Part shown: positions 1 to 11,621 of the stretch, piece after piece
Numbering within the stretch: the first letter of the stretch is position 1
Layout: each line of letters opens with the position of its first letter
Origin: Alitta virens
Taxonomy: Eukaryota; Annelida; Polychaeta; Phyllodocida; Nereididae
Direction: 5' to 3'
NCBI GenBank assembly: GCA_932294295.1
Contig: OW028584.1
Coordinates: forward strand, 31,777,969-31,841,968
Length of the DNA: 64,000 nucleotides
The notes under the pieces: generated by a model
Database searches by the model: none
What the model was told of the DNA's origin: nothing
What the model saw: only the letters and a program-made list of their open reading frames with translations
Translations under genes and position numbers: made by a program

Positions 1-89
1 AATAAATAGACAAAGAAAATTAAATAACTGAGATATAACGCAATGAAGCTTTCAAGACTTCCATTTGTTCTGGCTGCAGAATGATGTCT

Positions 90-170
90 CAGACAGACAG
101 ACAGACAGCGCGACAGACAGACAGACAGCGATCAAGAGAGACAGACAGACAAACAGACAGACAGCTAGAC
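90..170. repeat. (CAGA)n simple repeat
   Basis: Imperfect tetranucleotide array of CAGA units broken by short GCG and GAT interruptions, followed by loosely related ACA-rich DNA to about 230. Confidence 0.9.
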
Positions 171-1333
171 ATTCACACATATGGACAATACACACATAAA
201 TACATAAACAAACATACAAAACACAAGTAAAGGGATATTATTTTATTATATATTACTATTCTCTACATGTGGGAGGCCTCTCTTTAGTCAAATACCGGTA
301 TCAAGAGGCCACCTAGCAGGCATTATAAAGTAGCTGAAATTTCCTGAGTCACCGCAAAGATTTATTCATTCAGCTTTGTACAAAGTTTCGAAATTGATTT
401 AAATATCTATTTGTCCTAGTCCAGTGAACATTTCTGCTCTGTCGCTCAATCATTTTGCTTCGTCTACATAAAAGAAGAGCAGCTGAAATATGAATGCTTT
501 TTTGAAGCCCTGAAGTGTAAGAAAAATCCTTCATTGTTTGGCCAATGGCTATTGACAAGTGCACTGACAGTCTTTGGCAGAACAGCTCTAAGCAAAACTG
601 TTGCATTTCTGATCTCTGACAATTTTCCAGAAGTTATTCTATTCTGGGAGCAATGCATTCATTCTCTGACAAAGCTAAGTATATTGCTTTTGCTTGACCA
701 ATGTTTTTTAAATTTGTATGAAATTCTTTCCTTTATGAGGCAAAGTGACTCTATACTTCTAAAAGTATTTCCACAAAAACAACATATTTCCTGAGGTGTC
801 AAAGGTCCCTTTGCCACTTTGTGATATATTGCATGTGATGTTAAAGGGATGGTCACTTCACAGGAAGCTGCAGTCTCCTAAGAGCATCTCTCTGAATGAC
901 CAATAGGTTGTGGTCAATAGCCGCTGGCCATTTAGTTAGTCATGACAAATAGCTTATGCTTCTCCTGCCTTCTGATATGTACATTACTGTCCAAAAATAT
1001 GATAACACTTCGACCTCTGTGTGACCTCATGCTTTGATCCTATATCTTTGAAGGGTAGTTCAAACTATCATTCATATATATGTAATATTTGGCATGTAAT
1101 AAAATCTAATAAGATTTAAAAAAAAAAAAAAGAAGAATTCATAGAGTTCAAATGGTTGATGTGCTAAAATCTATACTAGCTGATGTTTTGAGTTTTCTCT
1201 TTGTGATCGTTAGGCCCCGAGTAGAAGGGATATAACAAATCTATATCCCATTAGGCCTATTTGCTTATTTATTTGATTAGCTAAAAAAAGTTCAGTTTGC
1301 ACTTGTTGAGTTGAATAAATTGTTCGTTGTTTA
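171..1333. other. Unassigned AT-rich DNA
   Basis: No recognisable gene or transposon. Short overlapping open frames on both strands between 370 and 856 have no domain or consistent codon pattern. A run of 13 A lies near 1118-1130. At about 1217 a stretch reading gagtagaaggg resembles the end of the minisatellite unit that begins at 1334 and may be a diverged relic of it. Confidence 0.6.
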
Positions 1334-1993
1334 TATCCCTCTTTAGAAGTCTTAGAGTAGAAAGGGTATCCCTCTTTAGAAGTCTTAGAGTAGAAAGGGT
1401 ATCCCTCTTTAGAAGTCTTACAGTATAAAGGGTATCCCTCTTTAGAAGTCTTACAGTATAAAGGGTATCCCTCTTTTGCAGTCTTAGAGTAGAAAGGGTA
1501 TCCCTCTTTAGAAGTCTTAGAGTAGAAAGGGTATCCCTCTTTAGAAGTCTTAGAGTAGAAAGGGTATCCCTCTTTAGAAGTCTTAGAGTAGAAAGGGTAT
1601 CCCTCTTTAGAAGTCTTAGAGTAGAAAGGGTATCCCTCTTTAGAAGTCTTAGAGTAGAAAGGGTATCCCTCTTTAGAAGTCTTAGAGTAGAAAGGGTATC
1701 CCTCTTTAGAAGTCTTAGAGTAGAAAGGGTATCCCTCTTTAGAAGTCTTAGAGTAGAAAGGGTATCCCTCTTTAGAAGTCTTACAGTAGAAAGGGTATCC
1801 CTCTTTAGAAGTCTTAGAGTAGAAAGGGTATCCCTCTTTAGAAGTCTTACAGTATAAAGGGTATCCCTCTTTAGAAGTCTTAGAGTAGAAAGGGTATCCC
1901 TCTTTAGAAGTCTTAGAGTAGAAAGGGTATCCCTCTTTAGAAGTCTTAGAGTAGAAAGGGTATCCCTCTTTAGAAGTCTTAGAGTAGAAAGGG
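1334..1993. repeat. 33-bp minisatellite, exactly 20 copies
   Basis: Twenty head-to-tail units of 33 bp fill exactly 660 bp with no indels. The unit begins tatccctctttagaagtc and ends gtagaaaggg. Sixteen copies are identical. Copies 3, 4 and 16 carry ttacagtataaaggg, copy 14 carries only the first of those two changes, and copy 5 has tttgcag instead of ttagaag. Because 33 is a multiple of 3 and the unit has no stop on the minus strand, it gives a long open frame there (1281-2087, 268 codons) built of an 11-residue repeat containing RDTLSTLRLLK. I read that frame as a by-product of the array, not a gene: the flanks show no domain or coding bias. Each unit can also fold, since CCCTCTTT near its start is complementary, apart from one mismatch, to AGAAAGGG at its end. 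Confidence 0.97.
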
Positions 1994-2434
1994 TATTATG
2001 ATTGAGTACACTGTTTGCGTATTGGCAAAAGGGATAACAAAAATGTCCAAGTGACCAACTGGACAAAAAAGGAATATACAAGTCCAATAGAACTGACTGA
2101 TTGCAGATCTCCCTTTCATGTTAACCCATAGTGATGAATAATGACAGATCGGGAATATCCCTGAGACAGAATTATCGGCTCTAGTGTATTAAGAAACTGG
2201 TTCTATTATATATTGTTGCAGAGCTGCTGAAAAAAGTCTCTTATTTAATTTAATTTAGGCATTATACAAATGATAAATATATTTTAAGTTTTTAAACAGA
2301 CAATTCAACATCTCACAGAAAGCCTTAATTACATTGTAGAGTAACCAGTCTAACCTGTTGCACAGACACTTTGATTGACAATAGAATGCCAGCGAAAGTA
2401 GCTCTAACATTTTAGATCCATATTTGACGAGATT

Positions 2435-2553
2435 ACATGGCCGATTACATGGAAAACGCATGGTGTTTGCCTCATTACAATTAGCTAAAAACCATGTGTT
2501 TTCCATGCATTTATCCTTCTCATGGAAAACGCACGTGGCACATTTGGCCATGT
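2435..2553. mobile_element. Palindromic MITE family D, copy 1 (left arm deleted)
   Basis: First of three related elements (also 5195-5345 and 6116-6257). The full family has about 30-bp inverted termini, reading acatggccaaatgtgccac at the left and its complement at the right, with an internal inner repeat around atggaaaacgcatgg. This copy keeps the right arm (ending ggcacatttggccatgt) but has lost most of the left arm just after acatggcc. TA dinucleotides flank the element. No coding capacity is present; short open frames across it share peptides with those in the other copies only because the DNA is repeated. Confidence 0.85.
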
Positions 2554-2629
2554 ATATAGCCATTTCAATAATTTCCATAAATCTTAATGACTTATAATGC
2601 TGACTTATTAGTGGAAAGTATGTCAAATG

Positions 2630-2757
2630 CAGGGGCGGATAAAGAATAATTTTCACAAATTAAAATGTATTGCAGGGACCACTGAATTGTTTAATTAAAA
2701 TGTACCACTGTACCAGGCAAGGGGGATCTAAACCCCCTAAACCCCCTCCCTAATTCC
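2630..2757. mobile_element. hAT-like non-autonomous element fragment
   Basis: Starts CAGGGGCGGATAAAG and runs through ttttcacaaattaaaatgtattg. The same order of motifs occurs at 31741-31840 (CAGGGGCGGATCCAG, then tttttcac, then aaaaaatgtattg, then ggaccgctg). CAGGGGCGGATCCAG-type ends are familiar from hAT-class elements in many animals. The right end, near ggggatctaaaccccct, is uncertain and no 8-bp duplication was identified. Confidence 0.5.
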
Positions 2758-5194
2758 ACTGATGCACTGTATATAGTCAACGTTGATTGAGGCTGACTAA
2801 CAAAGAATATGATTTACAGATAAATCTACGGTGTCTTAACTTAGGACAAATACGACAGACAGGCCACAAATATGACTTGCATAACAATACAGTAATCTGT
2901 CATCGATCAATCTGCCATAGATAGAAACCTGGGCTCAAGAAGAAATGGGTCCTATGAAGCCTTGCAAGCCATGTAAAAGCTGCAAAAAGGCCTTTTATTG
3001 ACAATATGAGAGCTTTGAAAATCTTGGGCTGTATGCTCCCATTTCTATTGGTATTACAGCCCCATTTTGGCTTTTGTATAGAGATTTTATTTTCTTAAAC
3101 ATGAACATAGAGCTCATTCTCACATAAGGAAATCCTTTGACGTGGTTTGCTTTAACCTGGAAACCTTTAAATGATCATTTTTGAATCTCATCTGAATATA
3201 TGTATTTTTGTTGACGTGAACATTTTTATTTTCCTTTCAGTGTATAAACAGGTTTCAGCCAAAAAGACTGTCTTTAGGCTCACTGAAATAATTTTTATTT
3301 TATTTTTATTTTTTATTCGTGCAATAGAATGACTAAATGCACCACCATTCAGTTTCATAATTCTACCAACTGTAAGACTCCTGAAAATATATTTGCACAA
3401 TGATAATGCCAATATAGAAATAGAGTTACATATGGTTGGTCAAAGGGAAGAACCTTGTTTTACACATGTTTTGCTGGCTGGAGTTGAGTTGAAGAGCCAT
3501 TGGATGAGTTGGACCCTTGTGACACAAAAACAGTAACAGTCGTCCATTTTCTTTAACTCATTCAGTGTCAACCTCTATGCTATATTACCTGTAGTTCCAT
3601 GTGCTTAGCATATATAGACCTGAAGTTATCATGTCTATAAGTGTAGGTGACAGAGAGTCAAAAGGAGCAAATTGATGCACGCCATCGAAATACCCCAGGC
3701 CATATACACCGCCAATGGTTATAAAACCCATGATGCAAGATCAAAAATGCATCATAGTCACCATCTATAGGTTGAATTGGCCCAGTATTCTTCAACATTA
3801 TATGATAGTAGGATTCAAAATAAATGTCTACTTGTTTTTTGTATGTTTTTTTTTTTGGTCATATATTTCCAAGCAAAGCTTTCAAGCACCATAAAATAAT
3901 CATGTGCATGCCTGGGCCACTCAGTGGAATGCAATAAAATAAATGAAGTCTGTAACACTAGTTGCAGTGTACTCACTACAACAGTTAATTCAAGCATTTA
4001 CATACAACAAAATGTAAAGAGACATAATAGGTTAATTTTATCAATCCGTTGGTCAAAAAGGGAATAGCATTTCAATCAATCTATATTTACCTTCAGGTGC
4101 AGGATCGGAAGATGAATATCAAACTACCGAAAAATGTATACCAACAAGGATACATCATAAACCTGACATGACATGAACCTGACATCACATATTTGATGGA
4201 CTCTTTGATTTAAAGACTTTTCTTACTTTTTGATTTTATTTATTTACTTCCATTTTTATATATTTATTATTTTTATTTTGATATTTTTTTTGTCGTACAG
4301 AAGTTTGTAACTTTGATTACCATGTAATCTGACCATATACGACCTTAAATGAATTATACATGCATACAATAGCTGCAAAGTGGCTAAACATGGACTGTAG
4401 TTAGTCAGTTCAAGAAGATGTTTCTATATATTTTCTTTTCTGTTCTCGTCTTCTTTTTTTCATTTGTCTACACCACGAAAGCACCGACGTAATATGAGAT
4501 AACATAAAGACACCAGATATGGGAGTGTATTCCATTTGCTTGATAGGAAATAGCCTGGCTCTATAATGTAGCCCTAAAAGGAGCAGCTAGGGCATCAGGT
4601 AGTACAAAGACCTAAAAGAAAAAGATAGGAAAAAGTGCAGTAAAGCGGACCAAAATTATTGACCATATTTAGCGAGCCTCGTTGCCATGCTTATGACGTA
4701 AAATGCTTGAATTCAATGAGTGATGTCACAAACTAACAGCGGCCGTGAAGCAACAACGCAAGTGTATCATAGTTTATCTTGCTTTTTCTTGGGGGCTGAA
4801 CTGCCCTCAAACCCCTGCTACTCTAGACAAATATATTCTTGGTCAAAAATAGTGATTATTTCATGTTTGATGAATGCCAAATATGGTTAAAAATTTGGGT
4901 CCGCTATACTGCACTAAACCCAAAAGATAATGCTCATAATTTTAATGTAACTTTGTGTTTTAATATTTTATCAAATGTTTTAAAATTACTGTACTATTTA
5001 TTACGTTTTATTGTATTTTATGGGCCACATGTAAAACAGTCTTATACTTGGTGCTACCCATGCAAAATATGTTCAAATTAATAAATGAATACTGAAAATA
5101 ATTTTTGACTGATATCTGTGCTCTTTTTGCTGTCTACAATGATTGCCTTTATCACAAGATTTACAATGATAATTATCTCACATGTTGGATACTT
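2758..5194. other. Unassigned AT-rich DNA
   Basis: No gene, SINE or clear transposon boundary seen. A T-rich stretch lies at 4227-4290. Open frames here (for example 3188-3412 minus, 4839-5081 plus) are short, low in complexity and have no recognisable domain. Confidence 0.55.
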
Positions 5195-5345
5195 ACATGG
5201 CCAAATGTGCTACCTGCGTTTTCCACGCATTTGGATATCCGCATGGAAAACGCATGGTTTTCACCTCATTTTATTTAGGCAAAAACCGTTTTCCATGCGT
5301 TTATCCTTCTCATGGAAAACGCACGTGGCATGTAGTCCATATGTA
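5195..5345. mobile_element. Palindromic MITE family D, copy 2
   Basis: Full-length copy. The left terminus acatggccaaatgtgctac pairs with a right terminus gcacgtggcatgtagtccat that is partly degenerate. Inner arms around tggaaaacgcatgg and ttttccatgcgtttatcc also pair, so the whole element can fold. Flanked by TA. Confidence 0.85.
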
Positions 5346-5481
5346 CTTTTATTTGACAGCTTTATGTTATTGAGGACAAATGTGTCACAATGTAAACAGA
5401 AAAATACAGTAAAAAACATAGAGTAACAATGAAAATGTAATGATACCTACTAAGATTGTTACTAAGATTGCAGACGTTTGA

Positions 5482-5553
5482 CTACTAAGTAGTTAGTCAT
5501 TATGCCTACTAAGTAGTTAGTCATTATGCCTACTAAGTAGTTAGTCATTATGA
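5482..5553. repeat. 24-bp tandem repeat, 3 copies
   Basis: Three consecutive units of ctactaagtagttagtcatt plus tatg; the copies differ only at their last base or two. Each unit contains the near-palindrome ctactaagtagttag. Confidence 0.95.
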
Positions 5554-6115
5554 CTACGGACCATGTAAATAAAATGGCTTTACTTTTGTCACAAAGAAAC
5601 TATTTGTAGAAGTAATTCTAGACATATACAATGTGAAAACGAGGATATGCAAGTATTAGCTAGTACAGTTCAATTGACATATCACCACCATGGCTTGAGA
5701 GGCAGATTAAGACTGCATGTGCCACTGCATGACATTAAACCTTAAATAGCTTGATTATTATTAGTTATGAAGCTCACAGACACAGGGAAAGCTCTCAGGC
5801 AATGTTTTCTGTGGAGTGAGAAAACTAAACTGGAAATATCAGGATACGGTGATACAAGTAGGTGTAGCAAATTCTAAGAGGTGTGACAAATGCATGAGAA
5901 AGTTTTAATAATAAAAAAGCCAGGTTGCCGTGTTGAACATGGTGAAGGGAGCCTAATGCATTGGGGCTGAAAACCTTATCAAAGGTGATAGAATCTTGAA
6001 AATTGAATGAGTACTTGGAAATCAGCAAATCAAAAACTGAAAACTGAAAGCCTGGGTGCAACTGGGTCTTGAAAAATGACAATGATATGCCATATAAGTC
6101 ATACTTGGCATCAGT

Positions 6116-6257
6116 ACATGGCCAATTGTGCCACTTGTGTTTTCCATGCATTTGGATAAACGCATGGTTTTTGCGCCATGATAATTAGCTATAAACCATG
6201 CTTTTTCCATGCGTTTATCCTTCTCATGGAAAAAGCATGTGGCACATTTAGCCATGT
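6116..6257. mobile_element. Palindromic MITE family D, copy 3
   Basis: Full-length copy with both termini: left acatggccaattgtgccac, right gtggcacatttagccatgt. This is the clearest pair of inverted termini in the family. Flanked by TA on both sides. Confidence 0.9.
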
Positions 6258-6960
6258 ATGTTTAAATTTAAATGTATAAGTTTTAGAATGGTTAAGAATA
6301 GTCAAACTTGGGGCAGTGACACCATTTAAATCAGACAAAAAAAGAGAAAAAATCACGTGAATTTGGCTAAATATGTGTGTGGGAAAATACCAAAGTTTTT
6401 TCATTGCAGTAAAACATTTTATTGGACAAACCATTAGTGAAATTTAATGAAAGACAATGTTATATAACGCCTTGTGAAAGTAGTTATGCCTCAAATTTGC
6501 ATTAGATTTAGATAATTCAAATGATACCTCCATATTTAAACCACTGTTGATTGGTAATTTCCCACAGACTTGTTGTACCAAAAAAAGATTTGTATAAAAC
6601 CCAGCTGTGTGTAAACATATGACCCCAACAGTTGTCGTGACTGTTGACACGAAGCAAGACTGACATTTGCATGCGATTTAATTCTTGATAGCGATTTGCA
6701 GATGACTCGTTGATTCGACGCTGATGACTTTGCAATTCGATCTAATTCCATCTGCCAGGCTTTAATGCTTCAGGCATTTTGGACCAAAGGACCTACATGC
6801 CATCGCACGCGTCTCCAAGAAACAGTTTCTTCTATTTGGCTGCATTTGGCTGGAGTCAAACAGGGCAGTGCAATGGCCCAGGTCATTTTCATAAGTGTCT
6901 CATAGTGTCAGTTTGTTTGGTCTTTTTATTTTTCTATGCGCTGCAGTAGCACTTTATTTT
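6258..6960. other. Unassigned DNA
   Basis: Nothing recognised. Several overlapping minus-strand open frames between 6444 and 6751 are mutually exclusive and have no domain. Confidence 0.5.
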
Positions 6961-6963
6961 CAG

Positions 6964-7030
6964 TTCATTCTTTCATTCATTCTTTCATTCAGTCATTCAG
7001 TCATTTATTCATTCAGTCATTCATTCAGTC
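6964..7030. repeat. (ATTC)n-type simple repeat
   Basis: Interrupted ATTC/TTTC/AGTC tetranucleotides. Confidence 0.85.
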
Positions 7031-7433
7031 GATCTTGGATGAACTATAAGCCTATAGGTGTAGAATATACCTACTGTATTAATCATTATTAATTGCGACG
7101 TGGTCCTAATAGCGATAAATTACATTTATAGCTGAATAATGGGGGTATATAAAATGGGTGATTACAAAATTGCTAGTATACATGATATAGCTACGCAATT
7201 CAGTTGTTGTAATGGTGAGAATTTTTAGACAAACTGTTCTTTATAATTGAATTAGTTTTAGTTGTTGATTGTACATCAGCAGTGTCAATTAATTAATGGG
7301 ACAACGTATATTTTTTTCCGAGTGAATAAACCATGTGCACCAAGTTTATTGACCCATCCTTACACTAAGGATCATCGAGATTGGCCACCCACAAGAAATA
7401 TAATGATCATGATTATTTCATTTATTTGTAAAG

Positions 7434-7620
7434 GCAGGGACATGCTCAGAGGTAGCGCTCTAGGCTTCCAATCACTTGGTCCCGGGTTCGATTCCCGGTT
7501 GAGCCTAAGTTGGATGGCTGTGTCCTCCTTCGTCTCATTGCCATGGTCTCTGCCTGTCCTAATTAGCCCAACTGGTGCAGAAATACAGGACGGAAAGCCC
7601 TAATCACACACACATACACA
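7434..7620 (+). mobile_element. tRNA-derived SINE family A, copy 1
   Basis: A Pol III SINE. The head has a tRNA-like A box (gctcagaggtagcgct) and an intact B box in gggttcgattcccgg; between them ggcttccaa resembles a glycine-tRNA anticodon loop (TCC). The body runs gagcctaagttggatggctg through ctgtcctaattagccca and ends in gtaaagccctaatcacaca plus a CA-rich tail. The element is flanked by a perfect 15-bp target-site duplication, catttatttgtaaag, at 7419-7433 and 7621-7635, which points to a recent LINE-driven insertion. The first bases (gcagggacat) differ from the usual gggggcctag. Confidence 0.96.
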
Positions 7621-7635
7621 CATTTATTTGTAAAG

Positions 7636-8202
7636 CACAAAACTGGATAAAAAATTGGAGTATTGAAAATCAATAAGTACGTAAGTTAAAAAATATAAGT
7701 AAAAATTGACTGTAAAAGTGTACTTAAAGTCCATATATGATTCAATTGTATAAATAAATTAGTATTAAATTTTTTTCGAAATCCTGCCTGTGAGACTGGA
7801 CTGAAACTAAAACAGTAACCACTTTCAACTAGAATGTTCTTGTGTTAATAAGTGTAAGTATAATAATGTATTTTTAAGGGTGACGAATTTCGATGACCTC
7901 GATGACCTGCGAGTCTCCATCTGCCTTAACAGGCTTCACCACGACAGATGTCAATTACTACACTCAAAATAAATACTAATTAAAACTTAGTGTCAGAGAA
8001 ATTGTGGTTTAGTTTTGAGAACAAATCGGAAAACATTCATATTTGGAAATATTAATTAAAGGAAATCTTACCAATGACAACACACCTGCCAGTCTGTTGT
8101 AGCTTCCACCTGAAATTAACAAAAATAAGGAATATTTTTACATAATTCTATACTCTGGAAATCACTTGGTTACAGCTCCATTGTTGCTATTTATAGCATT
8201 CC
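7636..8202. other. Unassigned AT-rich DNA
   Basis: No gene or repeat recognised. Confidence 0.5.
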
Positions 8203-8342
8203 AGTTAAGTTATCCTACGGTCTGATCAATGCTTTACCAGTTCAGTCACAAAATTGTTAGTATATAGCATTTAGTTAAGTTATCCTACGGTCTGATCAAT
8301 GCTTTACCAGTTCAGTCACAAAATTGTTAGTATATAGCATTT
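8203..8342. repeat. 70-bp tandem duplication
   Basis: Two consecutive 70-bp copies starting agttaagttatcctacgg, at 8203 and 8273, essentially identical. Confidence 0.95.
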
Positions 8343-8779
8343 AATTGGCTAATTTATGTTTATGCATTAAACACCCAAGCTATAGGGTGAAATAAAATAA
8401 AGTTCTACAGTTATTCTTAATTGAAAATGAGACGTTTAGTGAATTAATTCTGCAGTTAGTAAAGACAGCTACATATAGTCCTATATATGTATTATAGACC
8501 TACATGTACCGTACATTATAGAAAGTATGATGACTAATTATCAACCAACAATTTTAAGTCAACTGTAGCCAGATCTCAATATGACTAACTTGTCAGTCAA
8601 AATGGGGCTAGAAACAGTCGTCCGTTTGCTGCAGATGATCATAAGTCAATCAGTCATACCAGAGTCATACCTATAATTATAAACCTATGTCTGTCATAAT
8701 TAGCTTTGAGTTACCCATATAAAATCTACATCATAAATGAATATACTGTTGTTTTGGAAAGGTTTTTGTTGCAGTCTCT

Positions 8780-8941
8780 CTGAAGTCCGGGGGGGGGGGG
8801 CACCTCAGCAGTGACATTCCATGTCTTGGAGGTGTCCCCTCATATTACATATACAATGAATATAATTATTTCTTGTATATATGTTATGAAAAAATGTAGT
8901 TGATATATGTAATATGAAATAAGTGATTCTGATTCTGATTC
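8780..8941 (+). mobile_element. LINE-like 3' tail (CR1/L2 style)
   Basis: After a run of G, a hairpin-forming stretch (ggcacctc with gaggtgtcc) is followed by AT-rich sequence, gaaataagtgattctgattc, and a short TGATTC repeat. A stem-loop followed by a short-unit repeat at the very 3' end is characteristic of CR1/L2-type non-LTR retrotransposons. No reverse transcriptase remains. Confidence 0.5.
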
Positions 8942-10810
8942 ATAACCTCGCTAGTTTACCACTCTCACAAATTTCACCAAAGATTCAAAACCATCTCTAA
9001 TTAATGACTGTATGATCAAAATATTGCAGTCAATAAATGTTTTTTATTGCTGTCTAATCCAATCAGTCAAACATTTCACAAGGAAGCTGTGAGGGAAGTG
9101 TAAATTCCAAGGAATTTCCTAAATCATGATATTTCTGAGTAATCCATAACCTTACCTCATACTAAGTACCTGAGCAGTCATTTATACAGTCCACAGCTGT
9201 CCAGTCATTCAGGCCTCAGCTCAGCACCAACATTTTGCCAGCAGAAAGTAGACAGACTCATCAGAGCCTGCACCACAGTATTGCTACGGTCAGATTAACC
9301 TGTCTTAAAGGCCACCTCACTGTCAAAACCATCTCACTATTAAGACCACATTAAGCCTACATACCAAACTTTAGACAAGCGTACTTAGTCTTATTTCAAT
9401 TGACCCCATAATTATGACACTCACTGTTAAGACCACTGTAATAATATATGTATGTTTCCTCCTTTCCTTAATGAATGCCTGTGTTGAAATGTTTCTATTT
9501 TAAATATTAAATGGGTGCTCCCCTTGCCAGCGACAGACAACTGTCATATAAGGGGCCCCAATCAATTACCTTTTTTATTATGTTATTGATTAAATAAAGT
9601 TGTTCTGAGTTCTGCAGTTCTGAGTTCTGTTGCACAATAAGATTTAGTGGTCTTAAAGACAGGTACTGCTGTATACCAACTAATGGTAAAGGAGGACTCC
9701 CACTCATATTGGTGATCACATGACCGAGTGTTACATAATGACTTGTGCTCCGTCAGCAAATCAGAAGCTATTAAGCTGAGGGAACCCCTTTCATATTTAT
9801 GTGTACTGAGCATGTTTTTACACCAGATCTTAATATATAGAACACCTTCTACTAACATATCTGACTGCTTAGGAGCACTACTAACATCATTTTCAAAATT
9901 CTGAAGATATGCCTGGTGAAGTTTGTCATCACTTTTTGGGCAACCCAAATAAGGCAGTCTTAAATCTGTTGCTCTATGATCGTAGCTTAAGCTAATTTTC
10001 ACAAGAAGTCTTTGGTTACCACATTCAAAATGCATAAATTAATGATTTAGACATATTTTAATCAGTAACCATGGAAGTTCACTGCAGTAGAATAAGCTAA
10101 ACAACATCGTTCTGTCAGACGATTGACCACATGGCCAGTCCAGTCCAGGGAAAGTTTTTTCTTTTTTTACTTAGATTTATTTACATGTCATTAATATCAA
10201 CTAACAACTATTAACAAACAAGTCTGGTACAGGTCTCTCTTTAATAAGAGCTTTACTTGTTTATTATCAGCTGGGTCTTGATTTCTATAAGGTACAATGT
10301 CAGCATATATTTTTAGGTGAGATCTGCGTTAATTTGAGCATCCCATTGATCACGGTAAATCATACGCATATTTTTCATAGGAATCCTCCAAACGAGACAA
10401 GTCCTCATTTTAGAGCCGGTTTATAATCAGAAAATACGGTACAGCTTAATTGCTATCTGTGGTAATTATGATAGTGTCATTTTATTAAAACTATATATTA
10501 CGCCCTTAATGGCAAAGTTCCACTGTATTTATAACCATAAAAATAATTTTCCTGACATATTTGAGTTTCTGCAGATATCTAACTCCCATATAGGATATAA
10601 CTAAATTACACCACATACAGCAACTGACATAAATGTTTGAGTAACTCTAGCTGGAGAATTTCATGTCATCTTTAACTATGTAACGTGGGTTGCAGTTAGG
10701 TTGCTTCAGGGGATATTTCGTGATAATTTAGATATCTAGCTGTAATTTGTCCATGTACTCTGATACCTAGACTCTAGCAAGAAGTTACCATGTGGATTTT
10801 AGATGGGCTG
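8942..10810. other. Unassigned DNA with one motif-family fragment
   Basis: A short block at 9305-9365 carries cacctcactgtcaaaacc and ctcactattaagacc, members of motif family K described at 59430. A 150-codon minus-strand open frame at 9583-10035 has no domain I recognise; its C-terminal part repeats (cagttctgagttct) and I do not call it a gene. The rest is featureless. Confidence 0.5.
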
Positions 10811-10817
10811 CTCTGCA

Positions 10818-10819
10818 TG

Positions 10820-10858
<39 letters not shown>

Positions 10859-10898
10859 CAAGTAAGCAAGTATGTAAGTAAGCAAGTAAGCAAGTAAG
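10818..10898. repeat. (AAGT)n simple repeat
   Basis: About 80 bp of AAGT with CAAGT variants. It abuts the tail end of the minus-strand SINE-B at 10903 and is probably that element's 3' simple-repeat tail. Confidence 0.9.
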
Positions 10899-10902
10899 TG
10901 TT

Positions 10903-11211
10903 CAAAGTCTCAATGCTACTGCAAGGGTCTGAAGATGAGTCAGCTTATATGACCAACTGCCAGAGACCTATGTAATGATGAGATCAGAAGGCTTGGGAGT
11001 CCATACTACCGCATGGATGGGTTCTTTCACTTGCCTCAGCAAGGTCACTAAATACAAGGCACCTCCAATTTAAAGTCTGATGCGATCGACATTCACCTGG
11101 GATGTGGCTCATGAAGAGTGTCTGGGCTAGCATTGAATCCAGGACCTTCAATAGAGCTGGCCAATATGGAATTGGTGGATGCCTTAACCATTAGGCCAAC
11201 CTGGGTAGCTG
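10903..11211 (-). mobile_element. SINE-like family B, copy 1
   Basis: Minus-strand element with its tRNA-like head at the right: on the minus strand it has an A-box-like ggcctaatggttaaggc and a weak B box, tggattcaatgc. The body carries the family-B landmarks: a block around ctgccagag..gtaatgatgag, then gagtccat, then cttgcctcagc, then caaggcacctcc. The AAGT repeat at its left would be the tail. At least eleven copies or fragments occur in this window. Confidence 0.8.
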
Positions 11212-11299
11212 CTGCAAGTGAGTATAAGTAAGTCATGTATTTCGGTTTCTGCTTAACCAGTAATTAGGAGTTGACTATGACGTTTGAACTTGAACAGAG

Positions 11300-11621
11300 C
11301 TAATACATTGAGAAGCTTGGCAGGAACCCGTTACTTTTGGGTGCATGGGTTCGAACCTCACTCACTGCTCTGTTTATGAGTCTCATTTCAGTCAACTTCA
11401 TCACAAGCCAAGGCAGCTCTGCTGAAGGTCCCGGATGAGCATGAGACGATAAATTGGAGGTGCTGTTTACGTGGTGTCTATGCCGAAGCAGCAAAAGCAC
11501 CCACCCATGAGGTAAAGTGTAACATGGTGTAGATTTCGAGCCTTATCTTCTCATCATTACGTCTGCCTCTGACAGCTGGTCATATAAGCTGCCAAAGCTT
11601 CAGACCCAGTAGCAGTGAGAC
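11300..11621 (+). mobile_element. SINE-like family B, copy 2
   Basis: Plus-strand copy. The head has a good B box (gggttcgaacctcac, 11347-11361). The body is the complement of copy 1: gtgtctatgccgaag, cacccacccatgagg, gtaacatggtg, cattacgtctgcctctgac and gctggtcatataagctg, ending cagtgagac. It lies head to head with copy 1, about 90 bp away. The head sequence between 11300 and 11460 differs from copy 1, so B may comprise more than one head type. Confidence 0.8.

Noticed and set aside
1281..2087. 268-codon minus-strand frame of an 11-residue repeat
   Set aside because: The frame exists because 33 is divisible by 3 and the unit lacks a stop; flanking codons show no domain.
2255..6255. Peptide MAKCATC-FH shared by frames at about 2.5, 5.2 and 6.2 kb
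   Set aside because: The shared peptide comes from the family-D MITE terminus, not from a protein family.
9583..10035. 150-codon minus-strand frame
   Set aside because: Longest non-repeat frame in the window, but no domain recognised, AT-driven composition, and a repeated cagttctgagttct at its C-terminal end. A translated search would settle it.
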